A stretch of 64,000 nt of DNA from Chlorocebus sabaeus. Lineage: Eukaryota > Chordata > Mammalia > Primates > Cercopithecidae. This document shows, in pieces, positions 56,066 through 64,000 of this stretch (its first letter is position 1; each line of letters opens with the position of its first letter). The translations under genes were made by a program, and so were the position numbers. The notes beneath the pieces are model-generated. The model was not told where the DNA came from and searched no databases. It saw nothing but the letters and a program-made list of their open reading frames with translations. The DNA is taken from assembly GCF_047675955.1 (NCBI RefSeq), contig NC_132911.1, positions 70,961,133 to 71,025,132 of the forward strand, written 5' to 3'.

Positions 56066-56362
56066 AATGCAATAACAAAGCAGCCTCTAACAACTGAAAA
56101 TAAACTGGAGGAAAAAACCTAACTTAATTTAAATAACTTTAAAACATGGGATTTTGACTGTATATTCTTCATGGGATATATTGCTAAGGATAAAAACAAA
56201 AACCCAGGGACAAATTTTATACTGCATTCAGTAGTGTTAATGTTAGTTATATGGAGTTGTTATTCTGTCATTAATGTTACTATCATGGAAACCAAGATTT
56301 TAAACAGGAGAGGAAAGTGATACAAACAAAATCAAAGATTTTAAGTAAAAATCCTGTAATTT
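56066..56362. other. Unassigned intron
   Basis: No recognisable feature. Confidence 0.45.
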
Positions 56363-56363
56363 T

Positions 56364-56668
56364 CTTTTTTTTTTTTTTTTTTTTTTGAGACAGAGTTTCA
56401 TTCTTGTTGCCCAGGCTGCAGTGCAGTGGTATGATCTTGGCTCACCGCAACCTCCACCTCCTGAGTTCAGATGATTCTCCTGCCTCAGCCTCCCAAGTAG
56501 CTGGGATTACAGGCATGTACCACCACGCCTGGTTAATTTTGTATTTTTAGTAGAGCTGGGGTTTCTCCATGTTGGTCAGGCTGGTCTCGAACTCCCGACC
56601 TCAGGTGATCTGCCTGCCTTGGCCTCCCAAAGTGCTACGATTACAGGCGTGAGCCACCACACCTAGCA
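56364..56668 (-). mobile_element. AluS-like, full length
   Basis: An antisense dimer with ~23 T between 'aatcctgtaattt' at 56350-56362 and 56670-56682. Confidence 0.94.
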
Positions 56669-56740
56669 GAATCCTGTAATTTGTAACTTAATTTGGAGAT
56701 ATAGTTTGAAATATTTATTTATTTTATTTATTTATTTTTT

Positions 56741-56888
56741 GAGACAGAGTTTCGCCCTTGTTGCCCAGGCTGGAGTGCAATGGCATGATCTCGGCTCACC
56801 GCAACCTCCACCTCATAGGTTCAAGTGCTTCTCCTGTCTCAGCCTCCCGAGCAGCTGGGATTACAGGCATGAGCCACTGCACCTGACC
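56741..56888 (-). mobile_element. Alu, monomer length by internal deletion
   Basis: A (tatt)n tail, then an antisense Alu that jumps from 'cagctgggattacaggc' directly to 'atgagccactgcacctgacc'. The two identical linker words make this a simple recombination deletion. Confidence 0.88.
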
Positions 56889-57989
56889 CATAATTTATTT
56901 TTTTAGCTTTGTAAAACTATTTTCTAGCACTCTCTTTTGGAAATGCCTAAAAGCAATAACAAGTAGTAACCAACACCCCTAGCATTCAGATTGTGATCTC
57001 TAAGTACCATTTCCCTCTCAAAGGAACCAGAGTTCCATGGATAAATGGTGATCCCAGATCTGGCAGAGGAAATGTACACGGTGATCTCAGGACAGCTTGC
57101 CTGAAAGCCAGGAAGCTATTTAGGATGACTGGAGTTTTATCAAAAGAACACAGGAGCCTAGCTGTTGGGGCTTTTACTGAGCAAAGATTAGACAGCATGG
57201 AGAAAGTAATTATCGTAGCAGGTTAGAGCACATCAGTATAAAGACTTTCCAATTTACTTTGCTTGTTTAGGGGAAAAAAAAACCTCATGAAATGCTGTAG
57301 AGGTTACTAGAGTAAATTTATTTGCCAAATCAATAAATTAAAAAATCAAGGATTTATCTTGCCTTTGTTGTATGAAATGTAATTTCTTTGTACCAAAGAG
57401 ATAATGTTGGAAAATACTTGGTAGTGGAATCACAGTTCATAAATAGAAGAATCACAGAATGATAGAACTGGAAAATCCTTATACAACTTCTGATGAATTA
57501 ATAGTTCTAGGCAAAGACCATCAGTGATTTGAAGACTTTACTGGGGCAGAAGGATCTGCTTCTAAGATGGCTCACTAATATAGTTTCTGGTAGAAAGCCT
57601 TGGTTCCTTGTGAGTGGGCCTCTTCTTAAGGGGCCTTGAGTGTCCTTACAACATGGCAACTGGCTTCCCCAGAGTGAGTGATCCAAGAGAGCTAGCAAGG
57701 AGGAAGCCTCGTTGCCTTCTCTGACTTAGTCTTAGAAGGCACATGCCATCACTTCCACCATATTCCTCTCATTAGAAGGTAGTCATTAAGTCCAACCCCC
57801 ATTCAAGAGAGAAGAATTAGTTCTACCTGTTTATTGGAGGGAAATAAAAGAATTTATAGACATGATGACAGAGTGATTTCATGGCTTTACCATTTTTTTT
57901 AAAGATATTACCATTTAGAAATACTAATTTATTCCCCCCTCCACCAAAACAAAACAAAACAAAAAACTGCCTGAGAATTGCTTTAAAAT
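56889..57989. other. Unassigned intron
   Basis: Ancient-repeat words ('cagaatgatagaactggaa', 'gtccaacccccattcaag') are scattered; no gene is seen. Confidence 0.45.
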
Positions 57990-58137
57990 ACTCCAGAAGA
58001 AAAATAAAAAGTGAGGAATGAGGGTAAATGAATGAAATTGGAATAGCAGAATGTTGATAAATTTTAAAGTAGGCGAATAAAGTTCTCATCTTTTGTGTAC
58101 TTGTGAAATTTTTCATAATAAAAAGTTAAAAATAAAG
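57990..58137 (+). repeat. Old LINE-type 3' end (tentative)
   Basis: 'ttaaaatactccagaag', 'gcagaatgttgataaatt' and 'tttttcataataaaaagtta' resemble a recurrent old 3'-UTR. An Alu is inserted right after its A-rich end. Confidence 0.4.
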
Positions 58138-58139
58138 TT

Positions 58140-58450
58140 GGCTGGGCGCAGTGGCTCACACCTGTAATCCCAGCACTTTGGGAGGCCGAGGTGGGTGGAT
58201 CACCTGAGGTCAGGAGTTGTAGACCAACCTGGCCAACAATGGTGAAACCTCATCTCTACTGAAAATACAAAAATTAGCCAGGCGTGGTGGCACGCGCCTG
58301 TAATCCCAGCTACTCTGGAGGCTGAGTCAGGAGAATTGCTTGAACCTGGGAGGCGGAGGTTGCCGTAAGCCGGAATCATGCCATTGCACTCCAGCCTGGG
58401 CAACAAGAGCAAAACTCCGTCTCAACAACAAAAATAAATAAATAAATAAA
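58140..58450 (+). mobile_element. AluS-like with (AAAT)n tail
   Basis: A dimeric sense Alu ending 'ccgtctcaacaac' and an (aaat)n tail to about 58450. Confidence 0.93.
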
Positions 58451-58757
58451 ATAATACCTAAGAAAAACATTCTGAAATTCCCTTTTTAACTTATCTCATG
58501 GTTGGTAGCCATTTTATGGGATTTTTGCTTATCTTTTTGAGTTCTTATCCTGCAGCTTAAGCCTATGTCTTCTTTTTCTTTTTTCTACTTCTTTATTCTA
58601 GTGTTTGTCAACCTCTATAAGATACATCTTACATACTTGAAGGCTGATTTTAAGAATGATCTCTGCCTGTACTTTCTGTTAACATTTTATTATGAATTTA
58701 AAGATTTTTTAATAGGATACACCCAGAGGAAACCATACTTTTAACTTTATATATATA
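58451..58757. other. Unassigned intron
   Basis: No recognisable feature. Confidence 0.45.
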
Positions 58758-59041
58758 TATGTCTTTGAGTCAGTGTCTCTTGCCCAGGCTGGAGTATAGT
58801 GGTGCGATCTCAGCTCACTGCAATCTCTGCCTCCCAACTCAAGTGATCCTCCCACCTCAGCCTGCTGAGTAGCTAGGACTACAGGTGTATGTCCCCACAG
58901 ATAGCTAATTTTTTAATTTTTTTGTAGAGACATGGTGTCATTATGTTGTCCAGGCTAGTCTCAAACTCCTGGCCTCAAGTGATTCTCTTACCTAGGCCTC
59001 CCAAAACTGTGGGATTACAGATGTGAGCGACTGCGCCAAGC
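58758..59041 (-). mobile_element. AluJ/S-like
   Basis: A (ta)n tract, then an antisense Alu with a short 5-10-bp gap at 'agtgtctcttgcccagg', ending 'gcgactgcgccaagcc'. Confidence 0.9.
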
Positions 59042-60010
59042 CCTTTTAAAATTTCTAATTGAAATTTCTTTTGAATTACAACAGATACATTCATGTAACT
59101 TCTTCATCGGAGAGATTTTTAAGAATACGTATTTCTAACTATAATTCTTAAAATAATATATAGGCCTTATATAAATTCTTGGCACTTATCCTATACATTA
59201 TATTCTTACCTGGAATTTTTTCAGATATTTGCAAGCTTAGTGTTGATCTAAAAAAGTAAGTTTGGAATTGCCCCTGAATTCTGACTACTACTGGTCTTCT
59301 TTCTCTTCTTATACAGGGCTTTACATAGCAATTTTAAAACTGTTAAATAGTAATGAAATGACACCTAGAAACACTTAAGAGCAGTATGGGCTATAGCTCA
59401 CTGAAGAAAGGAAATTCCTCTCTTCGCACTGGCCTTCAAAAGTGAAATATATCTTCAGTAAGCATCCACAGAACAATTTAAAGCTGCTTCCATATAGTTA
59501 TTAGGTTTTCTCTGAATATCCTAAATGTAGTCATTCATTTTAGTTCTTCATGTGTTACTAAGTTCAGTTCTCAAGAAATATCTGTGTTTCAATTATAGTT
59601 TTTAATGTAAACCTCACATATGCTTTGCTACCTGGTAACATTATGAATGTCCTTGAAAGAGTTTAATAAGATACCTACCTGAAATTCTTCAAGGAATTCT
59701 TAGACGAATAAGAAAAAAGTACCAAGTACATGCATCTGGCTCCCAAAGACCAGACCTGATTTTATATTTGTTTATATTTGTATGAAGCCATACCTTCCAT
59801 TTAAGAAATGGAAATAAACCTAAAAATGACCCATCATTTTGGTGGCAAACACTATACATTATACCTTTATTCAGTAGAAATCAGTTTACTAAACCAAAAC
59901 TCATTATCAAGTGGAATATTTTTTATGGGTTTTTATCCAGAGATTTGCCATTTAGGAGACAGTTTCTCAAATGACATGTATTTAAGTTTTAAAGCATATT
60001 TCTTCAGAAT
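59042..60010. other. Unassigned AT-rich intron
   Basis: No gene or clear repeat is seen. Confidence 0.5.
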
Positions 60011-60011
60011 T

Positions 60012-60306
60012 GGCTGGGTGCTATGGCTCATGCCTATAATCCCAGCACTTTGGGAGGCCGAGGCAGACGGATCACGAGGTCAGGAGTTCGAGACCAGCCT
60101 GGCCAACATGGTGAAACCCCGTCTCTACTAAAAATACAAAAATTAGCCAGGTGTGGTGGTGCGGGCCTGTAATCCCAGCTACTTTGGAGGCTGAGGCAGG
60201 AGAATCGCTTGAACTCAGGAGGTGAAGGTTGCAGTGAGCCAAGATCACGCCACTGCACTCCAGCCTGGGTGACAGAGCAAGACTTTGTCTTGAATTAAAA
60301 AAAAAG
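60012..60306 (+). mobile_element. AluS-like, full length
   Basis: A dimeric sense Alu 'ggctgggtgctatggctca' to 'gactttgtcttgaatt' plus a short A-run. Confidence 0.93.
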
Positions 60307-60384
60307 AGTTTAGGATAATGGCTTTTAGACCCCATAACCACTAATAATAATAACAACAAAAGTAACAGTATCTAATAATTATTA

Positions 60385-60560
60385 GCTATAAGTAATGCTC
60401 TTACCATCTGCCAGACATCCTACTATAAACTTATATGCATTATCTCATTTAATCCTATAACAGCATTATGAGTTATAAATATTGTTACTATCCACATTTT
60501 ACAAGTAAAAATTTAAATCTTGGAAAAGTTCCAGGTTAGGAAATGGGAGAGACAAAGATA
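60385..60560 (-). repeat. MIR SINE
   Basis: Antisense MIR: 'attatctcatttaatccta', 'tccacattttacaagtaaa', 'ggttaggaaatggg'. Confidence 0.72.
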
Positions 60561-60705
60561 TTTGAATAAAGTTTTCTAATTCCAAGAAAAGTGTGTAAGT
60601 GTGTATTTCAAAGTAAAGAAAAGTTTGTGCTTAATATTTATTCCTAAACTGCTATTGCATGAGCTTCAATTATCAACAAACAAAACACTTCAAAAATACT
60701 GGACA

Positions 60706-61014
60706 GGCTGGGCACAATGGCTCATGCCTGTAATCCCAGCACTTTGGGAGGCTGAGGACGGTGGATTGCTTGAGCCCAGGAGTTCAAGATCAGCCTGGGC
60801 AACATAGTGAGACCCTGTCTCCACAAAAAATACAAAAATTAGCCAGGCATAGTGGTGTATGCTTATAGTCCCAGCTACTCAGCAGGCTGAGACGGGACGG
60901 TTGCTTGAGCCCAGGATGCAGCGGTTGCAGTGAGCCTAGATCACACTACTGCACTTCAGCCTGGGCAACAGAACAAGACCCTGTCTCAACCAAAAAAGAA
61001 AAATTTAAAAAAAG
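60706..61014 (+). mobile_element. AluJ/S-like, full length
   Basis: A dimeric sense Alu. The TSD 'aaaatactggacag' is perfect at 60693-60706 and 61015-61028. Confidence 0.94.
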
Positions 61015-61028
61015 AAAATACTGGACAG

Positions 61029-61599
61029 TTACTTGTTAGGAAAGTATGCCTGTGCATTTTTTTAAGTTTTTTGTTTGTTTTTCGCAGTGGAAGTTAAACT
61101 AGAGTTTTGGTGATACTCAGTTAACCAATTAATCATTATTCCCCAGTTGCAAAGGATTTCCAGAAATCTTTATTTTTTTTAATTTGTGTGATTTTCAGTC
61201 ATCAGTGTCATAGTGTTAGTTTTTATTCCTTGTCTGGTAGTACATGAGGAGTTGGACAAATCTATGTGCTTCTCCAATTTTTGTAATTAGTCTATTTAGA
61301 GTCCATAATAGGCAGTTTTTGAGAACTTTCTTTTTGGAGATAAACTGTCCGCTTAGTTTTAATTTTAGTATATAATTACATATATGTAATATGTAATATA
61401 TAATTATATATTATATAAATACAATGATTCATATAATATATAATTTCTAAGTATGTATTCTTTGTGTGACAAGTAGCATGTATTTAAAAATAGCTTCTTA
61501 ATCAAAATTTACTATCTTGTGCTTGTCTATTATATAACTGTTGATGATAATTGCATAGTCTGATACAAATAATCCTAATAGTTTATATTTCTCTTCCAG
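61029..61599. other. Unassigned AT-rich intron before SGK3 exon
   Basis: Contains a TA-rich patch at 61365-61450 with self-complementary 'tatataatta' words. No repeat family is recognised. Confidence 0.5.
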
Positions 61600-61675
61600 A
61601 TTTTATTAAACAAAGAAGAGCAGGACTAAATGAATTCATTCAGAACCTTGTTAGGCATCCAGAACTTTATAACCA
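61600..61675 (+). CDS. SGK3: SGK3 coding exon 4 (residues 85-109 plus 2 nt), PX domain
   Basis: The acceptor 'tttatatttctcttccag' and donor CA|GTAAGT at 61675/61676 bracket 76 nt. With the preceding G the exon completes Asp85 and encodes FIKQRRAGLNEFIQNLVRH... to LYN, ending two bases into a codon (CA-, expected His). Arg90 in the KQRR motif is the second conserved PtdIns(3)P-contacting residue of this PX domain. The helix RAGLNEFIQNLV is the canonical PX alpha helix. Where I recall human SGK3 having Tyr after 'LVR', this reads His. Downstream exons are beyond the window. Confidence 0.97.
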
Positions 61676-63702
61676 GTAAGTAATTTTTGTTGTGTTCTAA
61701 AGGGACACTCACACCAAACCTAAGAATACCGAATAATAATCCTTACATAAATTTTGTTTGTTCTATGAAACATTACTGTGCTATATATGTTTGTAAAATC
61801 TTCCTTGAGCATTTTCTCCCTGATACTCTTTCTCCCCTTTTCTCTTCATCTTATTTTCTTTTTTACTTTTGTACTTGCATTAGTTGTATAGATTAAACTT
61901 GAAATGAATTAGCATAATAAAGCATCTTGCTAATTATTTGGTAGTATATTTTATCTATACCTTCAAAAAGCATTTAAGTACCTGCTACTTGCGTTGGGAA
62001 TATAAAGCTAAGTGTCATCCCTACCTTCCAGAGGCACAGGCTCCCAGTGTAGTGGGAGAGACAGGCATATATTAATAAACAAGAAATTGAAGCTGGATAA
62101 TTTTTATGATACAAGTGCTAGAAGATAGCAGAGAAAGGTGTAGGCATCTCTTCTTGAGGAGGTCAAGGAAGGCTTCCTGCAACTTAAAGGATGTGTAATC
62201 ATTCGAGAAAGAAAGAGAATACATTCCAGACGTAAAAGGATACAGAAAGCCTGAACCGTCAGGACACTTAACATTTCATGGTGACTGGAGCTGAGTAGAT
62301 TTTGGGAAAGAAGAGGAAGTTGAAGGAGTTGTCTGGGGTTGGGCACATGTGCCACCATTTCTGTTCCACTTGGGGCAGTGTTCTGTTGACCCACATGAGG
62401 CCTCCATTCTTTCTCAACACAGAAGTTTAAGCCTGCTGACAGGCTTAAACTTCTTTCTGTAGGCCAGTAGCTCCCAGCTGGGAAGGTGGAGGGTTGTATC
62501 AGAAATACCTACAAAAACACTGGTAGATCTGTGGTTTGGCTTGTGTTTTCATTTTTGAGTCTGGTAGTTGTTTTATGAGTATTCATTACATTTATTGTGT
62601 TTCGTAATTTATGTTATAATACTTGTGTGTATAAAGTTTTCTAAGAGGAAATGAAGAGGATAAATATTTGGAGAGCTTTTCCGCAGCTCACCTATCTGTG
62701 TAAACTAAAGGTTGCCTATGGGCAATGGTGTAAATATGACACACTTTAACAGTCTTTTCAGAACCACAACACTGAAGAACTGTATTTTTGAATAATTGTT
62801 CTAAAAAAGATGATTATCATTTATATGGTTCTTTATAGCTCACAGAGGCCTTCTACTATTCTGAACAGGCCCTCTGACCTGCTTTTTAAATTTACTTAAT
62901 TGAATTTACTAAATTACTAAAATGCTAAAACTGGATTTCCTCTGACAAGGTCTTCTGGTCAGGGATTTCCCCTGATGCTCCCAGGTAGGGCAAGGGTCAA
63001 GCAAGTCTCACAGCTGTGGTCACACCAGCATTAGGCAGTGCAGTAAGAACAGGTATCCTCTGGCAGGTGGCAGAAGGGCATGAAATTTGGTAGGATACCT
63101 GAACTCACAGTTCCCTTGTCTAGTCTGTTCCTCAGTAAAAAGTCTTTTTATTTGGCTCTTTGTTTAATTATTTTCTTAAATGTTATGCCTTTTCCTGGGG
63201 ATATGCGCTATGCTACCTTCACCTTAGACCCACCCTTCTAGTCTCTGATTATTGCTATATACACTGGAGATTACTATTACTTTGAATTGGCATATTACTG
63301 GCTTGTGTGAAATGTAAGTCATGCATTCAAAGCTTGAATTTGTCTCTTCCTTTGACAGAGCTGGCATGGAATAAGTATGCAATAAATGGTAGTGGTTATT
63401 ACTTCTCCTAGTATTTTAAGTTATTCAGAACCCCTAAGACTATATAATAAATACTAAGTATTCATTCTGAATCTTGACGTGCAGTATTATAAGTATGTTA
63501 TATTTTGCATTAAAATTCAACTAAAAGCAATTGGATTATTTTAAATTGCCAGTTTCCAAAACCTTATACTGTGAAATATACAATTCTTAAGTATACAATT
63601 CAATGGAGTTTGAAATATATATACACCCTGTAACCATCACCATTCCATTCATGATAAAAGATATTTCCAGCACCCCAAAAATAGCCAAGAGTCTTTTAAA
63701 CT
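61676..63702. other. Intron, mostly unassigned, with ancient repeat and a perfect hairpin
   Basis: The segment 61960-62300 resembles the unnamed ancient repeat seen at 4.7 and 28.5 kb ('tcaaggaaggcttcctgca', 'gaatacattccagacg'). The segment 63540-63690 ('gtatacaattcaatggagtt', 'ctgtaaccatcaccattcc') looks like antisense old L1. The hairpin at 62421-62454 is listed separately. Confidence 0.45.
62421..62454. repeat. Perfect inverted repeat (15-bp stem, 4-nt loop)
   Basis: 'agaagtttaagcctg' (62421-62435) and 'caggcttaaacttct' (62440-62454) are exact reverse complements around the loop 'ctga'. It is not part of a recognised transposon terminus. Confidence 0.97.
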
Positions 63703-63703
63703 A

Positions 63704-63985
63704 GTTTTTTTTTTTTTTTTTAAAGGAGTCTCACTCTGTCACCCAGGCTGGAATGCAGTGGTGCGATCTCAGCTCACTGCAAGCTCCGCTTCCTGGGTTC
63801 ACACCATTCTTCTGCCTCAGCCTCCCCAGTAGCTGGGACTACAGGGCGTGCTACCACGCCCGGCTAATTTTTTTTGTTTTGTTTTTTTAGTAGAAACGGG
63901 GTTTCACAGTGTTAGGATGGTCTCAATCTCCTGACCTCGTGATCTGCCCACCTCAGCCTCCCAAAGTGGTGGGATTACAGGTGTG
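63704..63985 (-). mobile_element. AluY-like, nearly full length
   Basis: An antisense dimer with ~17 T. It is missing about 10 bp around 'agtgttaggatgg' and its head after 'attacaggtgtga'. Confidence 0.92.
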
Positions 63986-64000
63986 ATAAGCTTAATTTTT

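Noticed and set aside
1..64000. A novel multi-gene system, operon or defence locus
   Set aside because: The window is vertebrate intron. Apart from SGK3 exons and retrocopies, no protein-coding gene, RNA gene or clustered unknown genes can be supported.

Overview
This is a vertebrate nuclear intronic window from a primate, most likely an Old World monkey. It carries dozens of Alu elements, old L1, L2 and MIR pieces, and a multi-exon gene with GT-AG introns. Two young Alus (8461-8769 minus and 46228-46539 plus) carry the 'ggctcaagcctg' and 'gagacgggcgg' head variants and a CCGGCC right-arm variant. I associate these with the cercopithecid AluYR subfamilies rather than human AluY. The lineage call rests on those diagnostics from memory.

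The host gene is SGK3 (CISK, serum/glucocorticoid-regulated kinase 3) on the plus strand. A CpG-island promoter lies near 23.0-23.8 kb, with a likely non-coding first exon ending at a strong donor at 23566/23567. An 18-kb intron follows. Four coding exons are visible: 41630-41846 (start codon at 41751), 45262-45345, 52231-52303 and 61600-61675. They join in frame and encode the first ~109 residues, almost all of the PX (phox homology) phosphoinositide-binding domain. The kinase domain lies beyond the right edge. From memory of the human locus (8q13.1), bases 1-23000 would be intron of longer SGK3 or read-through transcripts that start further upstream.

Two processed pseudogenes are present. 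One is a securin copy at 14359-15037 on the minus strand. It matches the position of human PTTG3P but is broken here by a nonsense codon and a frameshifting deletion. The other is an RPL10 copy at 47113-47868 on the plus strand, with its 5'TOP start, poly(A) tail and perfect 16-bp target-site duplications.

The rest is repeats and unassigned intron. About 60 Alus sit mostly in serial or nested clusters. A composite ~6.5-kb antisense old L1 lies at 11.7-18.2 kb, with further L1 pieces at 30.4-31.5 and 55.4-56.1 kb. A class III (ERVL-like) endogenous retrovirus remnant in minus orientation spans about 35.5-40.0 kb. There are also MER5A, Tigger-like DNA transposons, MIR and L2 pieces, and microsatellites.

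The structurally most interesting items are: a near-palindromic inverted duplication with ~0.35-kb arms at 8886-9708; a ~216-bp direct duplication that brackets the first coding exon of SGK3 (41154 and 43074); a perfect 15-bp-stem hairpin at 62421-62454; and tandem upstream ORFs plus a weak/strong start-codon pair in SGK3. I found no tRNA or rRNA gene, no CRISPR-like array and no evidence for a new multi-gene system.
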